This document shows positions 49,834 to 58,291 of a stretch of 60,123 bases of DNA, one piece after another. Origin of the DNA: a virus; IMG/VR virus record IMGVR_UViG_3300025853_000086, positions 1-60,123 of that record; one strand, given 5' to 3'. The position numbers were made by a program, and so were the translations under genes. Below the pieces are notes generated by a model. The model saw only the letters and a program-made list of their open reading frames with translations, searched no databases and had not been told where the DNA came from. Numbering within the stretch: position 1 is the stretch's first letter; every line of letters starts with the position of its first letter.

Positions 49834-50451
49834 TTATACACCTGCGCCAGTGCCATTAGCACCGTAGCGGTAGAAGTGATTGTTGAGTTGAACAATTGCC
49901 AAACGACCTGCGGCAGTTGCATCGTCACTGTTTGGCTGATCAGCAAAACCGACAATACGCATGTTTAAGGTGTTGGTAGTGTTCACCGTTGAGACAGCCA
50001 GTTCACCACTAGACATACCAGTAGTAGCATTACCACTAGTCGCCGAGGCAAAATCAGCATTTGCATGGACAGTTAAGTCCGCTGCGGCAGCATCACAATT
50101 GATCAAGAATAACTGATCAGGGTGTGCTGCGATAAGTGCAGTTGCAGCCGTACCAGACTTGACAGCAGCAGTTCCAGGCCACTTATTAGTGAACGTAGGA
50201 GTGCCATTTAAGTCAGTGTACTGACAACCAATAAACGCGCCCAGTATAGGTACAGTTCCGCCATCGGCGGCACCTACGATGTCAATCATACCGTTTGCTA
50301 AGGGGATAACGGGGGTGCCTTCGTAAATTACACTGGAGGTACCCGCTGTCGCCGTAGTTTGGATATCGAAGGACATAACACCGTTGGTGTTTGCACCTGC
50401 ACCGAGCATTTTATAAGGCCGAAGGCCAAATGCGGCATCTATATTAGCCAT
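49834..50451 (-). CDS. Capsid decoration / structural protein
   Basis: This 205-residue protein starts MANIDAAFGLRPYKMLGAGA. The patterns GTPVIPLANGMIDIVGAADG and QYTDLNGTPTFTNKW are typical of a capsid-adjacent beta-sandwich protein in marine phages. It is only 12 bp upstream of the capsid gene. Decoration role inferred. Confidence 0.7.
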   Translation of the reverse strand: MANIDAAFGLRPYKMLGAGANTNGVMSFDIQTTATAGTSSVIYEGTPVIPLANGMIDIVGAADGGTVPILGAFIGCQYTDLNGTPTFTNKWPGTAAVKSGTAATALIAAHPDQLFLINCDAAAADLTVHANADFASATSGNATTGMSSGELAVSTVNTTNTLNMRIVGFADQPNSDDATAAGRLAIVQLNNHFYRYGANGTGAGV

Positions 50452-50466
50452 TGCTCAGATCCTATT

Positions 50467-50928
50467 TTAATCGGAGGAACCTTTGTTCCCACCGAAAGTT
50501 ACACGAGACTGCCTTTCAGGTTTAATGATAGGCATAGACGGATGTTGCTCCCGCATGAGATCATTGTCCACGGCGGTCATTTGATCTCTCGTCTGTTGAC
50601 GGAAATGATCATTGCGCTGTTTACGTGTCTCTATTGGGAATCTACCAAGTACCAGTCCTCCAACACCAATAACACCTGCGTGTTTACCATCTTGGACGGT
50701 TGGTGCTTCGAAATCTGGATACTCATCGGCGCGAACTAGCTCAAAACCTTCGCGGAGGCGAGCGGACAGGTTCTTTTTATCGTCATAACCCATGATTGAC
50801 TCACGAATCCAACGATGAACAAAACCTTCCGGAGCGGGTGGTGCGTCCAGTGTTGACGGTGGCCTCCAAGGCTTTGCTCTGGAGGATTTTTCCCTAGTTT
50901 GGGATGTGCGTGGGCTTCTTTCGGTCAT
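50467..50928 (-). CDS. Conserved head-block protein
   Basis: This 153-residue protein has TSQTREKSSRAKPWRPPSTL then DAPPAPEGFVHRWIRESIMG, then KNLSARLREGFELVRADEYP and a closing REQHPSMPIIKPERQSRVTF. These blocks are strongly conserved in podoviruses of marine bacteria, at this same place before the capsid gene. It is probably a virion head component; unknown function. Confidence 0.75.
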   Translation of the reverse strand: MTERSPRTSQTREKSSRAKPWRPPSTLDAPPAPEGFVHRWIRESIMGYDDKKNLSARLREGFELVRADEYPDFEAPTVQDGKHAGVIGVGGLVLGRFPIETRKQRNDHFRQQTRDQMTAVDNDLMREQHPSMPIIKPERQSRVTFGGNKGSSD

Positions 50929-50938
50929 TTAACCTTCC

Positions 50939-51853
50939 TCACGAATTCTGCATGCGGAGCAGTTGCTTCGCGTACTGTTGTTCAGTTATACCAAGTTTTT
51001 TTGAAATTGCAACTTGAGACGGAGATAGTTTGATTTCCCTACGACCATTACCATTCCCACCCCCTCGGCTCGCAGAGGCCACTTTTGGTCCTCCGGTTGC
51101 TTTAGGTTTAGCTGTTTGGAACTTATGTGGAAACTCTATGCGTATACGGTTATCTATTTCGGCATAGTAATCGTCGGAAGTAGGATCAAAACCCTCTACT
51201 TCTGTCAATTGCTTATGCAGGTACATAGCCGTTAGGGTCATAGGCTCGTCGCTACCAAACCATTCATTACGGCTTGCCCACTCTTCTGCACGAGGATCGG
51301 GCTTTGCTTTTTGTGGTGGTTGATACGGCTGCTGTTGTGGAACGGGTTGTGCATTGCGTCGCTCTTGCTCTTGCTTTACATAAGCAAGACGCTCTTGCTG
51401 TCCTGCTAAAGTAGCAATGCGTTGTTGCGCTTCGATTTGGGCATCGATGTCACCACGGTCAATCGCTCTTTTAAGTGTTTCTTTTAAAAGCTCGGACTCT
51501 GTCTTGACACGATTTTCAAACTCGTTGACATAAGAGGTATCCAACGACTTAGAGCGGTTGTTAGCCTCTTCCAACTGTTTTTGGACAGCTTGCGCATATT
51601 CCAAAGCAGCTTGCTCACGTCGCTCGGCTTCACGCATCTTGGCTGTTAGTTTGCCAATACGCTTTTGGACACCTTCGGTGTAGTTCTCTAACTCATCGTC
51701 AGATTCTTTTTTGGGTTTTTCGGAAGAGCTTTCTTCAGCGGAGGCTTGGGTAGCTTCTTCTTTAGAATCTTCAGAATCTTCAGAATCTTCTTCCACCGTG
51801 ACAACAATATCTTCTTCATCGTTCTGGTCTTTATTTTGGACTTCTTCAGGCAT
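50939..51853 (-). CDS. Scaffolding protein
   Basis: This 304-residue protein is acidic and coiled-coil: residues 1-60 are dominated by Glu/Asp/Ser, about 60-170 are long charged helices (GKLTAKMREAERREQAALEY), followed by a Pro/Gln-rich linker and a basic C-terminal helix (REIKLSPSQVAISKKLGITE) typical of capsid-binding ends. Gene order before the capsid fits a scaffold. Confidence 0.8.
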   Translation of the reverse strand: MPEEVQNKDQNDEEDIVVTVEEDSEDSEDSKEEATQASAEESSSEKPKKESDDELENYTEGVQKRIGKLTAKMREAERREQAALEYAQAVQKQLEEANNRSKSLDTSYVNEFENRVKTESELLKETLKRAIDRGDIDAQIEAQQRIATLAGQQERLAYVKQEQERRNAQPVPQQQPYQPPQKAKPDPRAEEWASRNEWFGSDEPMTLTAMYLHKQLTEVEGFDPTSDDYYAEIDNRIRIEFPHKFQTAKPKATGGPKVASASRGGGNGNGRREIKLSPSQVAISKKLGITEQQYAKQLLRMQNS

Positions 51854-51867
51854 GGTAGAGCTCCATG

Positions 51868-52353
51868 TTACAGATGCATTATGTCATCTGGGCTATTGAT
51901 ACTAGCGAGGACTTCGTCATCGTTGAGGAGGCGAACTTCTCCACCTTCTATTTTAAAACGGCTACCCGCATAACGACCAAAAATAATCCAGTCACCCTTT
52001 TTACACCAAGGTTCGGCTTGGTCACCAAATTTAACGGAATCCTTATATGCCAAAGGCCCAACTTTTAAGACATAACCACAAACAGTAGCTACGCGCTCTT
52101 TTTCTTGGGTTTCGGATGTGAGGATAATACCTCCGTCGGACTTCTTTTTACCTTGGTAAGGTAAAATGAGTATGCGCCAACCAGTAGGCGTGGGTAACCG
52201 ATCCAATGCCTTTTCTGGTATTTTGCTAGGGTCTAACACAACTTTATCCGCGTCTACATAAGCCTCGGACAATAAGCCGTTGTCAACGTGTTTTGGGGGA
52301 GGAGGAGTTTTTTGTTCGCGAGCTATATGTGATGGCACGAGTATTTCACTCAT
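51868..52353 (-). CDS. GroES-like co-chaperonin
   Basis: This 161-residue protein has the Cpn10 (GroES) fold pattern: PTGWRILILPYQGKKKSDGG, then IILTSETQEKERVATVCGYV as the mobile loop and first strands, KVGPLAYKD, WCKKGDWIIFGRYAGSRFKI and the final EVRLLNDDEVLASI. It would cap host GroEL to fold the capsid, like T4 gp31. It lies immediately upstream of the scaffold and capsid genes. Confidence 0.8.
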   Translation of the reverse strand: MSEILVPSHIAREQKTPPPPKHVDNGLLSEAYVDADKVVLDPSKIPEKALDRLPTPTGWRILILPYQGKKKSDGGIILTSETQEKERVATVCGYVLKVGPLAYKDSVKFGDQAEPWCKKGDWIIFGRYAGSRFKIEGGEVRLLNDDEVLASINSPDDIMHL

Positions 52354-52543
52354 CGTAATCTGATACCTCTTTTAGCAGGTCTTTTAGATCCTGTTCAGTT
52401 GTGGCAAGTTCCCCAAGACGACCTCGGAGTTCCTTGAAGGCAACAAAATCTGGAACAACACCATAACAAATGGTTTCTTGAATCATCTCTTGTCGTTGGC
52501 GCACATTCTTCAACATTTTTTCATAAATGTAAAGGTCGGACAT
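52346..52543 (-). CDS. Small coiled-coil protein
   Basis: This 65-residue protein starts MSDLYIYEKMLKNVRQRQEM; the ATG at 52543 overlaps the lysozyme stop (TAATG). It is largely helical (FKELRGRLGELATTEQDLKD). It is similar to small proteins found between lysis and capsid genes in podoviruses. The function is unknown. Confidence 0.7.
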   Translation of the reverse strand: MSDLYIYEKMLKNVRQRQEMIQETICYGVVPDFVAFKELRGRLGELATTEQDLKDLLKEVSDYDE

Positions 52544-52965
52544 TACACATATTCTCCGATGCGGATCATGGTTGAAACTTCGGTTGCGCGGGAGCCTACT
52601 TGAGCTGCCCAACGGGAATCTAAAAGTTCATCAGCGGCGGTATTCCAATCACAGCTTTCCATAGCAGCCAGCGCGTTTTTAAACTGTTTTAAACGGGGCA
52701 TTCCTAAATTGAACACTAGGTTTATCATGGCGTCGCGGCGGACTTCGTCTAATTGCTTAAACCAATCAAAAGAAGCACCCAGTTCTTTGATGCACCTGTC
52801 TATATCGTTGCTGAGCAGGTAGTCTACTTCGTCGTCGGAGAGACCTAACCCACCATCTTGGTCTATGTTGCGCCCAACACCGATAGTCAAATACCCTGCC
52901 GAACATTTGTAGGCGTGTGAACGTACTCCCTCGTGGCGACGAAGAATCTCTACTACTTTATCCAT
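52543..52965 (-). CDS. GH24 phage lysozyme (endolysin)
   Basis: This 140-residue protein matches T4-type lysozymes: LRRHEGVRSHAYKCSAGYLT gives Glu12, then Cys21 where T4 has Asp20, then Thr27, the E-x8-(D/C)-x5-T triad; IGVGRNID follows. T4 lysozyme with Asp20 replaced by Cys is known to stay active. No signal peptide is seen, so release depends on a holin. The 162-aa three-span holin is upstream. Confidence 0.9.
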   Translation of the reverse strand: MDKVVEILRRHEGVRSHAYKCSAGYLTIGVGRNIDQDGGLGLSDDEVDYLLSNDIDRCIKELGASFDWFKQLDEVRRDAMINLVFNLGMPRLKQFKNALAAMESCDWNTAADELLDSRWAAQVGSRATEVSTMIRIGEYV

Positions 52966-52970
52966 AATTA

Positions 52971-53444
52971 TTACCTGTTAAGTAAGCCAGCTATACCTAC
53001 ATACGGGTTTTGATAAGCAGGCATTGGTCCCATAGGAGCTTGCGTGAAATACTGCTCGCCCATGTTCCCATAGTTCATTCCGGGAGGTCCTAGCGTTACA
53101 CTAGATGGGGCAGGGGTAGCCGGTTGTTGTGCGGCAGCGGGAGTTTGGTTGTAAGCAGGGTTGTTACCCAAAAAAGAAGCGAGGTCTACATTCTGCACCG
53201 GTGCGGCCCTAAATCTTTCTTGGTCTAGCCCTCTAACGGAGGGAGTGTCTATGTTAGTGGGGTTGCCACCACGCATAGCATTGATCTGGCCGTCGGTCAG
53301 GTAAGCAGGCTCGTAGTTCTCAAAGTTAGGAACAGTGGTTTGCGCAACGGGGGCAGCAGTCTGGGCGGTCATTTGTGGTACCGCATTAGCATAATAAGGG
53401 TTGTTACCCAAAAAAGCAGCGAGGTCTATGTTTTGGTTAGGCAT
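52971..53444 (-). CDS. Pro/Gln-rich protein with duplicated NIDLAAFLGNNP motif
   Basis: This 157-residue protein carries the motif NIDLAAFLGNNPYY near its start and NVDLASFLGNNPAY near residue 85, also visible as a DNA repeat (around 53163 and 53401). The remainder is Pro/Ala/Gln-rich and probably disordered. It is placed between the holin and the lysozyme; its start overlaps the holin stop (TGATG). Function unknown; a virion- or lysis-linked role is possible. Confidence 0.65.
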   Translation of the reverse strand: MPNQNIDLAAFLGNNPYYANAVPQMTAQTAAPVAQTTVPNFENYEPAYLTDGQINAMRGGNPTNIDTPSVRGLDQERFRAAPVQNVDLASFLGNNPAYNQTPAAAQQPATPAPSSVTLGPPGMNYGNMGEQYFTQAPMGPMPAYQNPYVGIAGLLNR

Positions 53445-53932
53445 CACTCTTCCTCTTTTTTACTGGTACTCGCACTGGCTCCAAAATAAAAAGAAATAAT
53501 GGCGCTCACCAAACCACCCATATAACCTAAAACGAGGTTGATTAACTCCATGGAGTTTTGCTCTGGCGGCATGATAGTAATCATGGCGATATAACTACAG
53601 AAAAAGCCCACCATGACTATACCAATAAGCCTAGCTGTCCAGTCGGTTGCAAAATGCGTTCGGGCGTCTTGCTTATCTTTGGTTTCTAACTCAAAAATGT
53701 CGACTTCCATCTCTTTCATTTTGGCTTCGAACTTGAGCTCGGCCTCACGAATACGGACTAACTCTTCGGGTCCTGCCTCGCGCATCGCTTTGTCTATGGC
53801 TTTTGGCTCAGGCGCACAGCCTAAAACTTCAGCAATAACTTTACTGGCTACCCCGCCGATAGGTCCCCCCATCGCAGCACCCAACGAAGGCGCTACCGCC
53901 CCAATTAGTCCCTTCAGCTTGCCTAAGTTCAT
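53444..53932 (-). CDS. Holin (3TM GTA-type)
   Basis: This 162-residue protein matches the three-transmembrane holin family associated with gene-transfer agents: an N-terminal Gly/Ala-rich hydrophobic stretch (LIGAVAPSLGAAMGGPIGG), a charged helix (KFEAKMKEMEVDIFELETKD), and two spans (WTARLIGIVMVGFFCSYIAM and LVLGYMGGLVSAIISFYFGA). It would release the lysozyme encoded just downstream. Confidence 0.8.
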   Translation of the reverse strand: MNLGKLKGLIGAVAPSLGAAMGGPIGGVASKVIAEVLGCAPEPKAIDKAMREAGPEELVRIREAELKFEAKMKEMEVDIFELETKDKQDARTHFATDWTARLIGIVMVGFFCSYIAMITIMPPEQNSMELINLVLGYMGGLVSAIISFYFGASASTSKKEEE

Positions 53933-53951
53933 TTTTTGTGCCCCTGTAACT

Positions 53952-54077
53952 CTAAGTCAACAACAGTCCAACAAAGACTAAAGTGAGGAATACCGTCCAA
54001 AAACCAATCTGCACCGTAGTCGCAAATTGAATCTTACTCCACACCTTGGTGCCTATCTTGTCTAATAACTTGGTCAC
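53952..54077 (-). CDS. Small single-span membrane protein
   Basis: This 41-residue gene has a GTG start. Its ribosome site AGGAG overlaps the end of the upstream gene. The protein MTKLLDKIGTKVWSKIQFAT continues as a long hydrophobic segment ending GLLLT. It may be a lysis accessory (antiholin) or another membrane peptide. Confidence 0.6.
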   Translation of the reverse strand: MTKLLDKIGTKVWSKIQFATTVQIGFWTVFLTLVFVGLLLT

Positions 54078-54080
54078 GGA

Positions 54081-54230
54081 TTAACTCCTAGTTGTTTTAC
54101 GCTTAGTGCGTGTTTTACCTGCTTTGCTCAACGCAATAGCGATGGCTTGATTCTGTGGTTTACCCGCTTGCATCTCAGTAGATATATTTCTACTAATGGT
54201 GCTTTTAGAAGAACCTTTTTTCAAAGCCAC
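54081..54230 (-). CDS. Small basic phage protein
   Basis: This 49-residue protein has a GTG start: MALKKGSSKSTISRNISTEM then QAGKPQNQAIAIALSKAGKT and a basic tail. It resembles the small Lys-rich KQAIAIALS proteins (DUF6496-like) common in phages, though I am unsure of the family number. No biochemical role is known. Confidence 0.65.
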   Translation of the reverse strand: MALKKGSSKSTISRNISTEMQAGKPQNQAIAIALSKAGKTRTKRKTTRS

Positions 54231-54232
54231 GG

Positions 54233-54433
54233 TTAGAACACTCCTGCAAACTTAGTACCACGCAAAGCTGCTCCTCCACCACGGCAAACTTTACTGTTAG
54301 TAGCTTGGTCGCTTGTGGCATCTAGAGTAGCATTGTTAGTGACAGCGGTGCCGCCGTCAGCCATTTTCTTACGCTTTTCTGGTTTAGAAAACGTGATCTC
54401 AATTTCCATGCCTTTCATCTTATCGTCTTTCAT
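54233..54433 (-). CDS. Hypothetical 66-aa protein
   Basis: This 66-residue protein starts MKDDKMKGMEIEITFSKPEK. The ATG at 54433 follows GGAGG and lies in the last codons of the portal gene (14-bp overlap); the reading to 54499 is rejected. The C-terminus VCRGGGAALRGTKFAGVF is conserved-looking in marine phages beside the portal. Function unknown. Confidence 0.65.
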   Translation of the reverse strand: MKDDKMKGMEIEITFSKPEKRKKMADGGTAVTNNATLDATSDQATNSKVCRGGGAALRGTKFAGVF

Positions 54434-56828
54434 TTCTGCCTCCAAAGGTTGGCGGGTTGGCTTGCCGTTGTGCAGACTGCTGCATGCGCATGGCTGCAAT
54501 GTCCTCGCTGGATTGTATACGCTCTCTGCCCAACGCGATGTTCTGGGCTTGGCGTTGTTGGTCTAAACGCAACTTTTCTTGATCGATTTGTTGGTCTGCT
54601 GCTTGGTCTTGCGCACGGAGTTCCAACTCCTGCTTCTTGATTGCCACCAACGGATCTTCGTCACCTTGTTGCGATGCCGGATTCTGCTGCTGGAACTGGG
54701 CGATCAACTGCGCTTGTATTTGGGCAACCATATCCTCATGCTGCTCGGGTGGCAACTGTTGTGCTTGCGGATTTTGCTGCATCTGTTGGTCGTGTATCAC
54801 GCGGGCCTGCAAACCAAGATGCTCGTAGATGTGCTTTTCCAAAGTCATTAGGACCGGCGGCTGCATCTGCGCCACGCGGGAGTTCATGTACGCCAAGTGT
54901 ACCGCAATATGCGCTTGGTGATCCTGCTCCGGGAATGCCTGCAACTTACCCTGCCCACCGGCAGCGGCACTTGCCTCTTGGTTCTCGGTGGCGGGGTCTT
55001 TAGGCTGCGGCTGCGGCTCGGGCTTGAGTATTTGGTCCACGTTCTGCACACCTAGGGCAGTGTAAACACGGCTGTAGGCCTCGCGTAAGTTGTGGAGTTC
55101 GGGTGCTGCTTGCGCCAATTTCAACTGCTCTTGGGCTAAAACCACTCGTTGCGACATGCTAAAGATGTTGGGATCGCTGACGGGAATGATATCCACCCTT
55201 GCGTCAAAATCTTCCGTCTTGATCATCGCTTCCACCCCTACCTCGTAAGGGTAAGGTTGGGGGTCTTGGGCAAATAACGCCGCAAGCATTTTTAACTCTT
55301 GCTTGAGGCTGCTATGTAGGCGCTTGTGTACGGCGCTGACTATCCGTGCCCCACGTTCTAGCAAAGCAATGGTTGTGCCAACGGGCATCTCTTGGTTGCC
55401 TTGGCCTACGCCCATGTCGGTAGTGCCTATAAACCGTTGGGCGGCCTCGACCACAAAACCCATCAACTGGAAAAGCGTCGCACTTGGCTCTTTGTACGGC
55501 AGCGGGATTATGCTGGCGCGTAAATCGCCTCCGGGAACGTCCACATCCCTAAACTCTCCTGGCTGGAGGGGATTATCGTCGTCGGCGATGCGCAAACCAC
55601 GCGCCTTGAACCCGCTAGGCATATTAGCCAAGGTACCGGCGTCTACTAACTGGCGCAGGGTACTGGTAGCCGTGCGTGATAAATTGCCCAACAAGTGAAT
55701 TAAGCCATAACCGTAAAACCCGAGTCCTGGAGTGAACTTGTAGTGGACAAAGTGCCGTATTTTATCCTTGCGGGGGTCTTCCATAAGGTAATTACGGCGT
55801 ATGCTGACTACGTCGCCTGAATCTTTGCACACAGTAACAATATACGGCAGTTTAATGCCAGATTCCTCGCCATCTGGGAGGAGGTCTGGGTACTCTGGAA
55901 TGTCCAAGTAGCAATGGCATTCGTAAAAAGTGAGTTGGGTGTCGGCACTGGCAGGGCTAACGCCGTCTATTTTGTCGTATTCTTCTTGGATTTGGTCTGC
56001 AGAATCACTGCCAGCAGTCACTTGTATGTCTAAATAGGTTCCGGCTACCTGCATTTTGCGGAATTCGTTCTCGGTTAGCTTAAAAACGTGTGTTACGCGG
56101 TCGGCTGATTGAAGATCGGTAGCAGTGTAGGGGACTATTACGTCCTCGGCGGGGATAAAGCGGCTTACGGGGCGACCTAAATTGTCATCCATGTAGACTT
56201 TTTTAAATGCACTGCCCGCCAAACCAACAAAGTAGAGCATTTGGTCGAATTCTGGCTCGAATTCTTCCATTTGGTACATCAGTTGGTAGTTCATGTAGTC
56301 TTGGACGCGTTGGGCTTGCTGCTCGGTAGCTGCGGAGGGCACACCAACAATGTTGGCTTTGACTGGCCCAGTAGCGGGGATCATCTCTTTGTACGCGCCG
56401 GACTGGAATTGCTGGACGGCCTCGTTCAAAACGGGGTGGGTTACGCCGGTGGCACCCATAAAGGGCTCGGTGCGGTTCTCGTAACGTAGGCCAAGCAGTT
56501 TGAGGCCTTTGGTGTAGGCTTGTTCCCAGTCTTGGCGGCTGGCGATATCGTCCTCGGCTGAGCCGGTGACATAAGCCGCCACGGCGACCAACGTATCGTC
56601 GGAAACTAACTCCGCTAAATTACCGTAAAAGTCGTCTGGCTCTTGGCCGAACATCTCTTCTTCGGGGCCAAACTCCACTAACGCGCCGCCTTGGTCATCG
56701 TCTTGGACGGTAACATTAAGGAAAGCGTCTTCTTGGTCCATGAGCTCTTGCTCGCCAATGCTCAGGGCATCGTTAGGAGCTTGTAGCAAAGCGCGGTCTA
56801 CGTTACTAGGGCGGACAGGGGTAACCAT
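54420..56828 (-). CDS. Portal protein
   Basis: This 802-residue protein matches the large portal of podoviruses (P22-like). Segments such as WEQAYTKGLKLLGLRYENRT, THPVLNEAVQQFQSGAYKEM, KVYMDDNLGRPVSRFIPAED and YGYGLIHLLGNLSRTATSTL are characteristic, and a long Gln-rich helical C-terminus (about 640-790: RIQSSEDIAAMRMQQSAQRQ) fits the barrel. It sits next to terL with a 1-nt overlap and forms the DNA entry ring of the capsid. Confidence 0.85.
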   Translation of the reverse strand: MVTPVRPSNVDRALLQAPNDALSIGEQELMDQEDAFLNVTVQDDDQGGALVEFGPEEEMFGQEPDDFYGNLAELVSDDTLVAVAAYVTGSAEDDIASRQDWEQAYTKGLKLLGLRYENRTEPFMGATGVTHPVLNEAVQQFQSGAYKEMIPATGPVKANIVGVPSAATEQQAQRVQDYMNYQLMYQMEEFEPEFDQMLYFVGLAGSAFKKVYMDDNLGRPVSRFIPAEDVIVPYTATDLQSADRVTHVFKLTENEFRKMQVAGTYLDIQVTAGSDSADQIQEEYDKIDGVSPASADTQLTFYECHCYLDIPEYPDLLPDGEESGIKLPYIVTVCKDSGDVVSIRRNYLMEDPRKDKIRHFVHYKFTPGLGFYGYGLIHLLGNLSRTATSTLRQLVDAGTLANMPSGFKARGLRIADDDNPLQPGEFRDVDVPGGDLRASIIPLPYKEPSATLFQLMGFVVEAAQRFIGTTDMGVGQGNQEMPVGTTIALLERGARIVSAVHKRLHSSLKQELKMLAALFAQDPQPYPYEVGVEAMIKTEDFDARVDIIPVSDPNIFSMSQRVVLAQEQLKLAQAAPELHNLREAYSRVYTALGVQNVDQILKPEPQPQPKDPATENQEASAAAGGQGKLQAFPEQDHQAHIAVHLAYMNSRVAQMQPPVLMTLEKHIYEHLGLQARVIHDQQMQQNPQAQQLPPEQHEDMVAQIQAQLIAQFQQQNPASQQGDEDPLVAIKKQELELRAQDQAADQQIDQEKLRLDQQRQAQNIALGRERIQSSEDIAAMRMQQSAQRQANPPTFGGRNERR

Positions 56829-58291
56829 TAGTAGTAAATCCTTTGTCGTGGGACGGCAGGTTCGTCTTGGTAATCTTCTGGGTGACGTACAAAACCACCC
56901 TCCCTAAAACGGCGCAAGGCTTGGGTGACGGTATCCACGTAATCGTCGTGCTCCCCTGCGGGGAAAGCAGCACACTCGTCGATGACTTCTTCAGCCCATC
57001 GGCTGTCAGGTGCCCATACTAAACCACTTTCGAACAAGGGGGCAATGCTATTGACTCGCGTGTACTTATCGTTACCACGGCTAGGGCTGTAATTGCTCAC
57101 TGGTATACCCATTTGGCGCAACTCTTGGGTTAAAGGCATACCTGACGCCTTGGCCTCGATTAGTACACACTCGGGGTCCCAATACTTGTACTCCTCCATT
57201 GCAATGCGCCGCAACTCCGGGAAGTCCCACCTGCCACGTTTGGCATCCATTAGGATAATGTTGGGCGGGTCGCCATCTTGGGGGAAGAACACTCCCCATG
57301 TAGTAATAGCGGAGTAGTCGGCGGTGGTCTGCTTGCTAAAAGCGGTATCGTAACTTTGCAAAATGTAGCTCACGGCGGGCGGCTCTTCGGGCTTCCACGT
57401 TTGCCACCACTCTCGCTTAAGGATAGCAGAAACATCACTGGTAGGGTTTTGCTGCCACTGCGCTTGCCACTTACCAACCGACAAGCTACCTCGGACGGCG
57501 AGCAGGTCTTTCTTTTCCCAAAACTCAGGCCAGAGCGGCTCGTCCGTTTCGGGCATTAGAGCGGGGAACTCCACAATCTCCCACTTGTCGGCTAAGACAT
57601 CCCGCGCCTGTTGGCGCAACAACTTACCGGTTAAATCGTTTTCGGCCCAGCGGGTCATGACGATTACAATCGCCCCTCCTGGTTGCAAGCGTTGGCGCGG
57701 ACCACTGGTGTACCACTCGTACGCATGCTCTAAAGCCGTGGGGGAAAGGGCATCTTGCTCGGAATGCGGGTCATCGATGATCAACAAATCCGCTCCGCGC
57801 CCCGTAACCGCACCACCCACACCCGCCGCAAAATACTCACCGCCCTTACTAGTCTCCCACCGACCGGCTGCTTGGCTGTCGGCGCGTAGCTCCACGGCCT
57901 CAAACACAGCCTTGTACTCTTGAGAGTTCATTAAGTTACGCACCTTACGTCCAAACCTAAACGCCAGCTCGGCGGTGTGGGTAGTCTGCATAATCTTTAA
58001 GGTAGGCTTGCGGCCCATCAACCACGCGGGTAACAAGTAACTGCTAAACTCACTCTTGGTATGGCGCGGGGGCATATTAACAATAAGTCGCTTTAAAGAT
58101 CCGTCGGCTATACGGTCAAACTTCTCCGCCATAATCCGATGGTGCCTACCGTTAATAAACTCCGGCCAAACGGTTTTGGTAAAATCCATAAAATGGCTGC
58201 GGGCCGCTTCGGCTTGTTCTAAGCGCTTGGCTCGCTGGACTAACTTAGCGTACTTGCGTAACGATTCTTCCGGCAAAGAAGGCAAGGTCAT
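56828..58291 (-). CDS. terL: Terminase large subunit
   Basis: This 487-residue ATPase-nuclease pumps DNA into the head. Walker A is PPRHTKSE (74-81), Walker B is LLIIDDP (169-175), and the C-terminal RNase H-like nuclease has DTAFSKQTTADYSAI, CVLIEAKASG, and DDYVDTVTQAL near 455-465. Length and motif order match phage TerL. Its partner TerS is encoded at 3556-4089 on the other side of the window ends. Confidence 0.93.
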   Translation of the reverse strand: MTLPSLPEESLRKYAKLVQRAKRLEQAEAARSHFMDFTKTVWPEFINGRHHRIMAEKFDRIADGSLKRLIVNMPPRHTKSEFSSYLLPAWLMGRKPTLKIMQTTHTAELAFRFGRKVRNLMNSQEYKAVFEAVELRADSQAAGRWETSKGGEYFAAGVGGAVTGRGADLLIIDDPHSEQDALSPTALEHAYEWYTSGPRQRLQPGGAIVIVMTRWAENDLTGKLLRQQARDVLADKWEIVEFPALMPETDEPLWPEFWEKKDLLAVRGSLSVGKWQAQWQQNPTSDVSAILKREWWQTWKPEEPPAVSYILQSYDTAFSKQTTADYSAITTWGVFFPQDGDPPNIILMDAKRGRWDFPELRRIAMEEYKYWDPECVLIEAKASGMPLTQELRQMGIPVSNYSPSRGNDKYTRVNSIAPLFESGLVWAPDSRWAEEVIDECAAFPAGEHDDYVDTVTQALRRFREGGFVRHPEDYQDEPAVPRQRIYY

